DNA of 64,000 nucleotides, taken from assembly GCA_910586565.1 (NCBI GenBank), contig CAJUIT010000002.1, positions 116,933 to 180,932 of the forward strand. The letters are read 5' to 3'. This document shows positions 7,551 to 16,881 of the stretch, in pieces. A model generated the notes under the pieces. That model searched no databases. It was not told the DNA's origin and worked only from the letters and a program-made list of their open reading frames with translations. The position numbers were made by a program, and so were the translations under genes. Every line of letters begins with the position of its first letter. Positions within the stretch are counted from its first letter, which is position 1. This DNA is from an uncultured Muribaculaceae bacterium. GTDB taxonomy: Bacteria > Bacteroidota > Bacteroidia > Bacteroidales > Muribaculaceae.

Positions 7551-8690
7551 ATGTCGTATAACAAACTTATAGCCTTAGGGCTGATAGGCATTGCCCTTTC
7601 TTCGTGTGGAAACGGGGGCGGTGAACAAAAAAGTGATGCTCCCAAGGAGTATCCGTTTCTGGTAGTAAAGCCCGAGGATAAAAGTCTTTCGGTAAAACAC
7701 ACTGCCGTGCTTCAGGGTCGGCAGGATGTTGAAATTCGTCCGGAAGTTTCGGGTCTCATAACCAAAGTGTGTGTCGATGAGGGTGCGCAGGTTCACAAAG
7801 GTCAGGTGCTTTTTGTGATTGACCAGGTTCCCTACCGTGCGGCCCTGCAGAAAGCTCAGGCATCGGTTGCCACAGCCGAGGCGGCATTGGCCAATGCACG
7901 CCTTTCGCTCGATGGCAAAGAGGAGCTTTTCAAGGAAAAAGTAATCTCCGACTATGAGCTGCGCACAGCGCAAAACGCCTACAAAAGTGCCGAAGCCGCG
8001 CTTATGCAGGCAAAAGCCGAGTTGCGCGATGCAGAGAACAACCTATCCTACACCGAAGTAAAAAGCCCTGTCGACGGAGTTGCCGGCATGAGCTCCTACC
8101 GCATCGGCGCTCTCGTAGGCCCCACAATGGCCACCCCTCTCATCAATGTTTCCGACAACTCCCGCATGTTAGCCTACTTTTCAATGACGGAAAAGCAGGC
8201 TCTGGAGCTGACATCGCAATACGGGTCGATGCAGGAAGCCGTAAAATCCTATCCCCCCGTGGGGCTTGAGATGCAGGACGGCACAATTTATGAAGAGAAG
8301 GGTAACATCGACGTGATAAGCGGCATGGTGGACAAAACCACAGGCACCGTTTCAATCCGCGCCGCATTCCCCAACGCTTCGGGACGCCTGCTCAGCGGTG
8401 GAGCCGCAAATGTGATTTTATCCTACGACCGCCCCGCATCGCTGATAATCCCCCAGGGGGCGACCTACGAAATACAGAACCGCATCTTCACCTACAAGGT
8501 GGTTGACGGAACAACCGTGGCAACCCCCATCGAAGTATTCAAAATCAACGACGGCAAGGAATACATCGTGCTCTCAGGCCTGGCCGAGGGTGACACTATC
8601 GTTGCCGAAGGTGCCGGCCTGCTTAAAGCGGGCACCAAGGTGACCGAAATGAAATCAACGCCCAAACAGCAGCAGGAGGAACAGAAATGA
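7551..8690 (+). CDS. RND efflux periplasmic adaptor (membrane fusion protein, AcrA-like)
   Basis: A 379-residue lipoprotein with signal MSYNKLIALGLIGIALSSCG and lipobox Cys at residue 19. Next come a lipoyl/barrel-sandwich domain (VEIRPEVSGLITKVCVDEGAQVHKGQVLFVID), a coiled-coil hairpin rich in Ala, Glu and Lys (about residues 95-165), and beta-barrel and membrane-proximal domains. It bridges the inner-membrane pump and outer-membrane channel. Its stop overlaps the permease start by 4 bp. It is the first gene of a three-gene operon probably controlled by the divergent AraC regulator. Confidence 0.95.
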   Translation: MSYNKLIALGLIGIALSSCGNGGGEQKSDAPKEYPFLVVKPEDKSLSVKHTAVLQGRQDVEIRPEVSGLITKVCVDEGAQVHKGQVLFVIDQVPYRAALQKAQASVATAEAALANARLSLDGKEELFKEKVISDYELRTAQNAYKSAEAALMQAKAELRDAENNLSYTEVKSPVDGVAGMSSYRIGALVGPTMATPLINVSDNSRMLAYFSMTEKQALELTSQYGSMQEAVKSYPPVGLEMQDGTIYEEKGNIDVISGMVDKTTGTVSIRAAFPNASGRLLSGGAANVILSYDRPASLIIPQGATYEIQNRIFTYKVVDGTTVATPIEVFKINDGKEYIVLSGLAEGDTIVAEGAGLLKAGTKVTEMKSTPKQQQEEQK

Positions 8691-11600
8691 ACATTCAGAG
8701 ATTCATCGACCGCCCCATCCTGTCGATTGTAATTTCGGTGGTGATTGTGGTGGCGGGACTTATCGGTCTTTTCGCGCTTGCGGTTGAACAATATCCCGAC
8801 ATCGCACCCCCTACAGTGCGCGTGTCGGCCACATATAGCGGCGCCAATGCCGAAACCGTGCAGAAGAGTGTTATTGTGCCGCTTGAGGAAGCCATCAACG
8901 GTGTGGAGAACATGACCTACATGACCTCCACGGCAAGTAACACCGGCAGCGGTGAGGTTACCATTTTCTTCAAGCAGGGGAGCGACGGCGACATGGCGGC
9001 TGTGAACGTGCAGAACAGCGTGTCGACAGCCACAGCCCTCCTTCCGGCCGAAGTTACCAAAGTGGGCGTTACTACCCGAAAACGCCAGAACAGCACCCTG
9101 ATGGTGTTCGGTCTCTTCAGTCCCAACGGCACCTACGACGAGACCTTCCTCACCAACTACATGAACATCAACGTGAAGCCGGGCATCCAGCGAATCACCG
9201 GCGTTGGTGAGGTGAACGTGATGGGTGGTGCCTACGCCATGCGCATCTGGCTCAAACCCGATGTCATGGCCCAGTATGAGCTTGTGCCGGCCGACGTCAC
9301 CGCGGCTCTGTCGAGCCAGAACATCGAGGCATCGACCGGTGCCATCGGCGAGGACTCAGAAAATGTGTTCCAGTACACGCTCAAATACCGCGGCCGCCTT
9401 GAGGAGGAGAGCGAGTTTGAGGAAATAATCATCAAAGCCTTCGACGACGGGCGCGTGCTGCGCCTGAAGGATGTGGCCGACGTTGAGTTAGGCGCACAGA
9501 GCTATTCCTACAAAGGATTTGTGAACGGCCTGCCTGGTGCCACATGTATGATTAACCAGATTTCCGGCTCCAACGCCAACGAAATCATCATCAACATCGA
9601 GAATTATCTCGAACAGGTGAAAAAAACGCTGCCCGACGACGTGGAGCTCGTGCAGCTCATGAGCACCAAAACCTTCCTCGACGCCTCAATCAACAAGGTG
9701 ATTGAAACCCTCCTTGAAGCCATCGTGCTTGTGGTGCTCGTGGTGTATGTGTTCCTGCAGAACCCGAGGTCGACCCTCATCCCCACCATCAGTATCTTCG
9801 TGTCGCTCATCGGCACATTCGCCGTGCTCTACATCGCCGGCTTCAGCATCAACCTGCTCACCCTCTTCGCCCTGGTGCTTGCAATTGGCACCATTGTCGA
9901 CGACGCCATCATTGTGGTGGAGGCGGTGCAGACAAAGTTCGACGAGGGGTACCGGTCGACCTACCGCGCCGCAGTCGATGCTATGGGTGGTGTGTCGTCG
10001 GCTCTGGTCACCTCCACTCTGGTGTTCATGGCGGTGTTCGTGCCTGTGTCGTTCATGGGTGGCACCTCAGGTGTGTTCTACACCCAGTTCGGCATCACAA
10101 TGGCGGTTGCCGTGGGCATCTCGGCGGTGAACGCCCTCACCCTCTCCCCTGCCCTGTGCGCACTGCTTCTGCGCCCCAACCAGGATATCGTTGAGGGTGG
10201 CAAGCTCGAGTTCTCAACCCGTTTCCGCCTCGCTTTCGACGCCACATTCAAGAAAATCGTGCGCAAATATGTGGGGGGCGTGTTCTTCTTCATCAAGCAC
10301 AAATGGCTCGGATGGTCGGTGCTCGGAGTTGCCTGCGCCCTCCTTGTGTGGCTTATGGGCACAACAAAAACCGGCCTCGTTCCCAACGAGGACACCGGCA
10401 CAATCTTCATGAGCTTCGACTCCCCGGCAGGTAGCACCTTGGCCGAAACAGAGTCGATTATGCAGGAAATCCAGAGCGAGCTTAAGCAGATGCCACAAAT
10501 CGACAACTTCAACATGGTTGCAGGCTTCGGCATGGCTTCGGGCAACGGCTCGTCGCACGGCATGTTCATCATCAAACTAAAACCGTGGGACCAGCGCACC
10601 GGAAAGGATGACAACGTTGACGCCATCCGCTCCGAAATCTACCGACGCACCGCCCACATAAAGAACGCCCGCCTGTTCATCTTCGCACCCCCTATGATTC
10701 AGGGCTACGGCTCGGGCAACAGCTTCGACGTGTATGTGCAGGACCGCTCGGGCAAGGGGTATGACGAGCTCAGCAAAGTGACCACCGATTTCCTTGAGGC
10801 TCTCAACAAACGCCCCGAAATCGAGATGGCCCAGACTTCGTTCAGCGCCAACTTCCCCCAATACACCATTGATGTTGACGAGGCCCGTTGCCAGCGTGCG
10901 GGAACCACCACAAGCGAGGTTCTCAACGTGCTCTCGGGTTATTTCGGCAGTATCTACGCCTCCAACTTCAACCGCTTCACCAAAATTTACCGTGTGATTG
11001 TGCAGGCTCCCTACAACTACCGCGACGGGATGGAGGCGCTCGACAACATCTATGTGAGAACATCGGGGGGAATGGCTCCCGTGAGTCAGTTCGTGACCCT
11101 CACCAAAACCTACGGCGCCGAATCGCTGATGCGTTTCAACATGTTTGCCGCCATCAACGTGCAGGGGATGCCTGCCCAGGGCTACAGCTCGGGCGATGTT
11201 ATCAACGCCATCAATGAGGTTGCCGAAGAAACCCTCCCCACCGGATTCGGATTTGAATTCTCGGGCATGACCCGCGAGGAGGAGCAAACCGGCAACAGCC
11301 ACACCACGGTTATCATCTACGCAATCTGCGTGCTGTTCATCTACCTCATTCTCTGCGCCCTTTATGAGAGCTTGTTCATTCCGTTGGCGGTGATTCTCTC
11401 CGTTCCGTTCGGCCTCATGGGAAGCTTCCTGTTCGCCAAACTGTGGGGCATCGAGAACAACATCTATCTGCAGACGGGTCTGATTATGCTCATCGGCCTG
11501 CTGGCGAAAACGGCCATCCTCCTCACCGAGTATGGCACGGAGCGCCGCAAAGCGGGCATGTCGCTCACACAGGCTGCCATGTCGGCGGCATCGGTGCGAC

Positions 11601-11848
11601 TCCGTCCTATCCTCATGACCGCCCTCACCATGATTTTCGGCCTGCTCCCCCTGATGTTCGCAACAGGAGTAGGCGCCAACGGCAACACCTCGCTTGGCGT
11701 GGGCGTTGTGGGTGGCATGATTATCGGCACCGTGGGCCTGCTGTTCGTCACCCCCGCCTTCTTCATCACCTTCCAGTGGATTGAGGAGAAAGTGATGGGC
11801 CGCCGCCTCAAAGAACGTGAAAAAGAGAAGAGGGCGTCGAATGAATGA
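8687..11848 (+). CDS. RND efflux inner-membrane permease (HAE1/AcrB type)
   Basis: A 1053-residue pump of the usual HAE1 length. The N-terminus (MNIQRFIDRPILSIVISVVIV) is typical, there are two blocks of six membrane helices around large periplasmic loops, and the proton-relay motif AIGTIVDDAIIVVEAV in TM4 carries the paired Asp residues. It should export hydrophobic or amphiphilic compounds such as drugs, dyes or bile salts through proton antiport; specificity cannot be read. It overlaps the adaptor by 4 bp and is followed by the OM channel gene after a 98-bp gap holding a palindrome. Confidence 0.97.
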   Translation: MNIQRFIDRPILSIVISVVIVVAGLIGLFALAVEQYPDIAPPTVRVSATYSGANAETVQKSVIVPLEEAINGVENMTYMTSTASNTGSGEVTIFFKQGSDGDMAAVNVQNSVSTATALLPAEVTKVGVTTRKRQNSTLMVFGLFSPNGTYDETFLTNYMNINVKPGIQRITGVGEVNVMGGAYAMRIWLKPDVMAQYELVPADVTAALSSQNIEASTGAIGEDSENVFQYTLKYRGRLEEESEFEEIIIKAFDDGRVLRLKDVADVELGAQSYSYKGFVNGLPGATCMINQISGSNANEIIINIENYLEQVKKTLPDDVELVQLMSTKTFLDASINKVIETLLEAIVLVVLVVYVFLQNPRSTLIPTISIFVSLIGTFAVLYIAGFSINLLTLFALVLAIGTIVDDAIIVVEAVQTKFDEGYRSTYRAAVDAMGGVSSALVTSTLVFMAVFVPVSFMGGTSGVFYTQFGITMAVAVGISAVNALTLSPALCALLLRPNQDIVEGGKLEFSTRFRLAFDATFKKIVRKYVGGVFFFIKHKWLGWSVLGVACALLVWLMGTTKTGLVPNEDTGTIFMSFDSPAGSTLAETESIMQEIQSELKQMPQIDNFNMVAGFGMASGNGSSHGMFIIKLKPWDQRTGKDDNVDAIRSEIYRRTAHIKNARLFIFAPPMIQGYGSGNSFDVYVQDRSGKGYDELSKVTTDFLEALNKRPEIEMAQTSFSANFPQYTIDVDEARCQRAGTTTSEVLNVLSGYFGSIYASNFNRFTKIYRVIVQAPYNYRDGMEALDNIYVRTSGGMAPVSQFVTLTKTYGAESLMRFNMFAAINVQGMPAQGYSSGDVINAINEVAEETLPTGFGFEFSGMTREEEQTGNSHTTVIIYAICVLFIYLILCALYESLFIPLAVILSVPFGLMGSFLFAKLWGIENNIYLQTGLIMLIGLLAKTAILLTEYGTERRKAGMSLTQAAMSAASVRLRPILMTALTMIFGLLPLMFATGVGANGNTSLGVGVVGGMIIGTVGLLFVTPAFFITFQWIEEKVMGRRLKEREKEKRASNE

Positions 11849-11867
11849 TGCTAATCATCAGCGAAAG

Positions 11868-11904
11868 TAAGTGGCTGTTCAAAATTATTTTAAACAGACA
11901 CTTA
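11868..11904. promoter_or_regulatory. TAAGTG-family motif, copy 3 (complete palindrome)
   Basis: Left arm TAAGTGGCTGTTCAAAAT (11868-11885) and right arm 11887-11904 are complementary with two mismatches and one central base. It lies between the permease and the channel gene. It may act as operator, RNA hairpin or mRNA processing element. Confidence 0.55.
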
Positions 11905-11946
11905 TATCACCCTTATCAATAGCCTTCAACAATAAGAACTCCCGAA

Positions 11947-13344
11947 ATGAAATTCCTACCGATATTAGCAATGCTATCCCTGGGGCTTACCGGCTGTAGC
12001 ATCTACAAGAATTACAGCCGCCCCGAGGGGTTGCCGGTGGAGCAGCTCTACAACGACTCCACCATGATGAGCGCCGACACCCTCACTTCGCTCGGCGCCC
12101 TCCCCTGGCAGGACCTTTTCGCCGACCGGTGCCTGCAGGCGCTCATCAGCGAGGGGCTGCAGTCGAACACCGACCTCCGGATTGCCATGCTCCGCATCGA
12201 TGAGGCAAAGGCCGGACTCACTGCCGCCAAGCTTGCCTATCTCCCTTCGCTCACCTTCTCTCCCAACGGAGCCATCACGAGCGTCGACGGCAACAAGGCC
12301 ACAAAGACCTATGAGATTCCCGTGTCGCTCAGCTGGGAAATCGACCTTTTCGGCAAACTCCGCAATGCAAAGAAAGAGCAACAGGCGCTGCTGCTGCAAC
12401 AAACAGCCTACGCTCAGGCAGTGCAATCGGAACTCATTGCCTCAATCGCCAACAGCTACTACTCGTTGCTGATGCTCGACGACCAGATTGAAATCAGCAA
12501 CGGCACCATCGACATCTGGCGCGAACAGGTGCGCACAATGGAGCTGCAGTTGAAAGTGGGCGACGTGCGCGAGAATGCCCTCAGTCAGGCAAAGGCCAAC
12601 CTCAACGGGCTGCTCGCCACCCACAACACCCTGCTGCGTCAGCAACGCGAAACTGAAAATTCAATCTGCACTCTTCTGGGGGTTACCTACCACCCTGTTG
12701 AGCGCACATCGCTTGCCAACCAGTCGGTGCCCGGGCAGATTTCGGTGGGAGTGCCCATGCGTTTGCTCTCATGCCGCCCCGATGTTGTGAGTGCCGAAAT
12801 GGCGCTTGCAGCCGCCTACTACTCCACCAACCGGTCGCGTGCGGCTTTCTACCCCTCGCTCACCATCGGTGGCTCGGCAGGCTGGACCAACGCCCTGGGG
12901 CAAGCCGTGAGCAATCCCGGCGGCTGGATTCTGTCGGCTCTCGGCTCACTCACTCAGCCCATTTTCCAACGCGGCCAGCTCATCTCCAACCTACGCATCT
13001 CAAAGGATGAGGAACAGATTGCACTGCTCAACTACAAGCAGACTCTGCTCAACGCCGGCCAGGAGGTGAACGATGCTCTCTTCGCGATTGAATCGCACGG
13101 CAACAACCTCTCATTTCATTCGCAACAATGCGAGGCATTGGAGAAAACCGTGAAATCGAACGAACTGCTGTTCCGCACCAACAACGCCACCTATCTCGAA
13201 CTTCTGTCGTCGCGACAGGATCTCCTCAACTCCCGCCTCAATGTGGTTGCCGACAAGGTTAGCCAATTGCAATCGGTAGTAGCCCTCTACAAGGCTTTGG
13301 GTGGAGGTGCCCTGTCGGCCGACACCGCCGATGCCGCTGAATAA
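11947..13344 (+). CDS. Outer-membrane efflux channel (TolC/OprM family)
   Basis: A 465-residue lipoprotein (MKFLPILAMLSLGLTGCS, lipobox Cys at 17) with two OEP repeats of long coiled-coil helices. Characteristic stretches are SWEIDLFGKLRNAKKEQQA, SYYSLLMLDDQIEI and the second-repeat RPDVVSAEMALAAAYYSTNRSRAAFYPSLTI. It forms the trimeric exit duct for the AcrAB-like pump encoded just upstream. A strong terminator at 13382 closes the operon. Confidence 0.95.
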   Translation: MKFLPILAMLSLGLTGCSIYKNYSRPEGLPVEQLYNDSTMMSADTLTSLGALPWQDLFADRCLQALISEGLQSNTDLRIAMLRIDEAKAGLTAAKLAYLPSLTFSPNGAITSVDGNKATKTYEIPVSLSWEIDLFGKLRNAKKEQQALLLQQTAYAQAVQSELIASIANSYYSLLMLDDQIEISNGTIDIWREQVRTMELQLKVGDVRENALSQAKANLNGLLATHNTLLRQQRETENSICTLLGVTYHPVERTSLANQSVPGQISVGVPMRLLSCRPDVVSAEMALAAAYYSTNRSRAAFYPSLTIGGSAGWTNALGQAVSNPGGWILSALGSLTQPIFQRGQLISNLRISKDEEQIALLNYKQTLLNAGQEVNDALFAIESHGNNLSFHSQQCEALEKTVKSNELLFRTNNATYLELLSSRQDLLNSRLNVVADKVSQLQSVVALYKALGGGALSADTADAAE

Positions 13345-13381
13345 GCCCAAACAAAACCCTCATCATACGGATTAAAACAAA

Positions 13382-13419
13382 GGAGGTGTGTCAAAATTCC
13401 GAGATTTTGACACACCTCC
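13382..13419. terminator. Terminator of the RND operon
   Basis: A perfect 16-bp stem (GGAGGTGTGTCAAAAT with its complement, loop TCCGAG) lies 37 bp after the channel stop. It also sits between convergent genes and could serve both. Confidence 0.75.
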
Positions 13420-13447
13420 CTATTTATGGGTGGAAATATTGCGGGAA

Positions 13448-16400
13448 TCAGCGCACCACGATTTTGCGGGCCTGAGTGCCGCGGCGCTCGATATAGATGC
13501 CGGGGATGAGGCGGTTGGCATCAACCCTCAGGCCGGCCACGGTGTAGTAAACTGGGGTGGTGGTGAGGAGGGCATCGCGGTCGACAGTTTCAACGGCGCT
13601 GCCGCTTTCAGCCTTGAAGCTGATGCGGGGTGCGATGGCGAATGAGCAAGGGTCGTCGGCCTGCGCATACCATTTCTTTTCACCTGTGGGCTGATAGTTG
13701 CTGTCGGTTTCTGCAAGGAGATGGTGGGCGGTGTTGCGCGCAGTTTCGCCGTGGCGCAGTGCAAACATCGCGATTGCATCCTCACCGTCGGCAGAGGAAT
13801 TGTTGGGGAATCCGCTGATGGTGATGAAGAATGGCTCGTTGACAGTCACTTCCTTGTCGAAGCTGAAGGTGGTGGGGTCGTTATAGGTGGTTGAGGCGTC
13901 AACAAGCTCCGAAGCCTTGAGAGTTGCGGTTGCGAGTTCCTCACCGGGCATGCCGCTTTCGTCAACACGGGTGAGCGCGAGGCGGATTTCAGCATCGGGG
14001 GTCACTGTTGTGGCTTTAGCGAAGTAAACATTCACGGCATCGATGGTTGCCTCGGCAGCGGGAGCCTCGAAACGTTCGGCGAATGCCTCCATGTCGAGCC
14101 AGTTGGTGCCGCCATACCATCCATACCAGCTGAGCGAGATGTTGTCGAGCTTGTCGTTTTCAGCGGCGGGGATGTTCCATGCCAGTGATGTGCCACCGGC
14201 CTTGATGCCGTGGAGGTAGGTCGACGATGAACCGGCATCGTTGCTCACGGTGAGGTCAACGTCGAACATTCCCTCTTTCTCATATTTCACGGTAACCGAC
14301 GGGGTGGTTGCCGAGGGGGTATCGGTGCCGGGGAGAGTCCAGTTGAAATCGGTGGGAGCGCCCGACGATGTGCTGAAGAAAGTCACCTCCTTACCCACGG
14401 GAACAACAAGGCATGCCTCGGGTGAGTGGTAGCAGCCGGGAGCGTCGATGCCGATTGCAGCGGCGGGTGCCTGAGCGCGCACAATCACATAACCGGGTTT
14501 GGCGCAGGTGGCCGACTCATCTCCGCGGCTCACGGTAAGGGTAACGTCGTAGGTACCCGCACGGTTATACACAACCGTGGGATTCTCCTCGGTCGACTGC
14601 TCAACATCGCTGCCGGGGAGCGACCACAGGCAGGCTTCGGGGTGACCGGTCGACAGGTTGGTGAAAGTAACGGCTTCGCCGGTGCTTACCTCAATGAAGC
14701 TTGAGGCATCGTCGGGAACAATCACTTCAAAATCGTCGATGAGCACATTGTCACCGTCGGTGAGATAGTAGGCAAACGCGAAATACACCTCTTTACCCGC
14801 CCATGCGTCGAGGTCAACGCTATACTGATGCCAGTTGGGGTCGTCGGAGCCTGCTTCCTGCGAGGCGAGGTTCGCATCCCATATTTTCACCGGGGTTGCA
14901 CCTTGCGCGTTCTCGCAGATGTATAACTCAAGATTCCCGAAATAGATCCACACGGGGTTGAACAGCGAGTGGAAACGCACCTTGGCGTTCTCGGTCAGGG
15001 TAATGTCGGGGCTTGTGATAAGGTCGACATCGCCTGTGTTGGCATAGATATGGAACAGCGAATATTGGCTGTCGGGATTAATCGAGGAGAATGCGGGGCA
15101 GCTGTAGCCGCCGGCATTCGGTGTGAGTTGCCAGCTTGCACCGTCGGAGGTGTTCCATTCGTTGGCTTCATCGGTTGAGTCGAAGCCGTTGCGGTAGAGA
15201 GTGGTGTAGGATGCCGGACCGGTGAAGTCGGCTTTCAGCACCTGGTTGAGAGTGTAGGTGAGGAAAAGCGGCTCGCTCCACACGTTGTCGCCAATGGCCT
15301 GCACCGACACCACGCAGGTTTCGTCGAGAGTGAGCTTAAGGGTTGTGGAGGGATTGATGGTGAAATCATCGAGAACGCCGAGGTCATCGAGGGTCATCGG
15401 TTCAGTGCCCACATGATACCACAGCGTTTTTGCCCGGGGGTCGGAGCAAGTGAAAGTAACCTCAAGGGGAGCGTCGTAGGTGCCTTCGGGCAGCGAAGCT
15501 TCCAGGCCGGCAAGCGGTTCCTTGGCAATTACCTCAACCGCAACGGTGACCGAAGCGGGAAGGTAAGTGTCGTTTCCGGCAAATGTGGCCGTGATGTTGG
15601 CCGTGCCGAGCCCGTAGGTGTAGATTACGCCATATTTGTCGCAGTAGGCAATGGAATTGTTGCTCGTGGAATATGTAACGGGGAGATTGAGCGGATTGTC
15701 GAGCGGCATCATCGCCTCCTCAAGCAACTCGATGGTAAGGCTTTCGGCTGTGGCTGAAAGCTGAGGGTCGGCACGCAGAATGTAGGGAGCCTCTACCACA
15801 GCGCTGAAATCGTCGGCCACACGGGCAACCGCTCTGAGGGTGAGCGATTCGTTGATTTCAACGGGAGCAGTGTAAGGAATCCCGTCAGTGCGCGGGCTTG
15901 AGCCGTCGATGGTGTAGAGAATCTCGGCACCCTCCGCGGCAGCGATGGTGGCAGTGAACGGGGCATCGTAACTTCCCGCGGCGGGAGTGATTACCGGAGC
16001 TGCAACGGCCGACTGTGACTCGTCGAACGAAACGGCAATCGACTTGAGATATTGAGGTTTTGTGGCTCCGGGAGCTTTGAGGGTGATGGTAACCACACCT
16101 TCCACAGCATCACCGGCAGGGGTGAACGTGAGGGTGGTGAGAGCGGTGCCCGATGTTGTGAACGGGGCAGCGGCGGCATTGTCGCAGAGATAGTCAGTAC
16201 CGCCTACACTCACTGAAACCGTTGCATTCTCAACGGCAGTGCGGGCCTCAACAATAACCGACAATATTTTTCCGGCAAACGAGTCGGATGTCATTGTGAA
16301 AGTTTCGGTGCACGCTTTGTTTGCCTGACCGATTGTTTGACCCGACGCTGTGTAAGCCAGAATGCAGCCGGCATCGAAAGTCGCGGTCCATGTTTTTTCG

Positions 16401-16594
16401 TTGAAAGTGCGGGTGAGTGTCGTCAGGTCACCGACAGCCGAGGTGCCGAAGTTGTAGTAACCGTTGGCATAGCCGGTATCCTTGTCTTTGGTGGCCGAGA
16501 TTGGCCAGTCCCACGACCATTCGGCAGCCACGGCGCTGAAAGCGCAGAGCGTTGTCAGCAGCAGTGTGAACAATGTTGAGTAAAATTTTCTCAT
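13448..16594 (-). CDS. Large secreted multidomain protein with PKD and chitobiase-C-like domains
   Basis: A 1048-residue protein with a signal peptide at residues 1-24. An N-terminal beta-rich region precedes an Ig-like chitobiase C-terminal domain (APFTATIAAAEGAEILYTIDG, about residues 205-270). A jelly-roll or cleaved-adhesin-like segment with LIDDFEV comes next, then two PKD domains (GTYDVTLTVSRG and GMFDVDLTVSND). The C-terminus, VAGLRVDANRLIPGIYIERR..., resembles the short sorting tails of Prevotella and Muribaculaceae secreted proteins. No catalytic domain was recognised; adhesion or glycan binding is possible. Confidence 0.75.
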   Translation of the reverse strand: MRKFYSTLFTLLLTTLCAFSAVAAEWSWDWPISATKDKDTGYANGYYNFGTSAVGDLTTLTRTFNEKTWTATFDAGCILAYTASGQTIGQANKACTETFTMTSDSFAGKILSVIVEARTAVENATVSVSVGGTDYLCDNAAAAPFTTSGTALTTLTFTPAGDAVEGVVTITLKAPGATKPQYLKSIAVSFDESQSAVAAPVITPAAGSYDAPFTATIAAAEGAEILYTIDGSSPRTDGIPYTAPVEINESLTLRAVARVADDFSAVVEAPYILRADPQLSATAESLTIELLEEAMMPLDNPLNLPVTYSTSNNSIAYCDKYGVIYTYGLGTANITATFAGNDTYLPASVTVAVEVIAKEPLAGLEASLPEGTYDAPLEVTFTCSDPRAKTLWYHVGTEPMTLDDLGVLDDFTINPSTTLKLTLDETCVVSVQAIGDNVWSEPLFLTYTLNQVLKADFTGPASYTTLYRNGFDSTDEANEWNTSDGASWQLTPNAGGYSCPAFSSINPDSQYSLFHIYANTGDVDLITSPDITLTENAKVRFHSLFNPVWIYFGNLELYICENAQGATPVKIWDANLASQEAGSDDPNWHQYSVDLDAWAGKEVYFAFAYYLTDGDNVLIDDFEVIVPDDASSFIEVSTGEAVTFTNLSTGHPEACLWSLPGSDVEQSTEENPTVVYNRAGTYDVTLTVSRGDESATCAKPGYVIVRAQAPAAAIGIDAPGCYHSPEACLVVPVGKEVTFFSTSSGAPTDFNWTLPGTDTPSATTPSVTVKYEKEGMFDVDLTVSNDAGSSSTYLHGIKAGGTSLAWNIPAAENDKLDNISLSWYGWYGGTNWLDMEAFAERFEAPAAEATIDAVNVYFAKATTVTPDAEIRLALTRVDESGMPGEELATATLKASELVDASTTYNDPTTFSFDKEVTVNEPFFITISGFPNNSSADGEDAIAMFALRHGETARNTAHHLLAETDSNYQPTGEKKWYAQADDPCSFAIAPRISFKAESGSAVETVDRDALLTTTPVYYTVAGLRVDANRLIPGIYIERRGTQARKIVVR

Positions 16595-16715
16595 GCCTTG
16601 AAATGATTAATGAGTGTAAATGATAATTATCGGTTTAGTAGCCTGTCAAAAGAAATTGTAGAAACGTTGGCTGCCGAAAGCAGCATTGCATCCATCAAAA
16701 GATGGAAAATTTCGG

Positions 16716-16746
16716 CAAAATTAAGCAAAATGATTGAGACCGACAA
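16716..16746 (-). promoter_or_regulatory. Promoter of the PKD-domain protein gene
   Basis: Minus-strand TTG (16746-16744), 20 nt, then TAATTTTG (16723-16716). The implied 5' leader of about 115 nt contains a small hairpin (CCATC...GATGG). Confidence 0.5.
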
Positions 16747-16809
16747 TATTTAACCGTAAGTTGCCACACAAACACAGATTCAACACAGCAAAATGCAAGC
16801 GGTAACAGA

Positions 16810-16851
16810 AAGATGAGAGCCGAAATGTGGCGACATTTCGGCTCTCATCTT
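16810..16851 (-). terminator. Terminator of the six-hairpin glycosidase gene
   Basis: A perfect 19-bp stem at 16810-16828 and 16833-16851 with a GGCG loop, just downstream of the glycosidase stop. Confidence 0.75.
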
Positions 16852-16881
16852 TAAATGTGTTTAATGTTGTGATTCCGGGGG

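Noticed and set aside
10577..11302. 241-codon minus-strand frame
   Set aside because: Antisense to the RND permease, which is complete and well supported.
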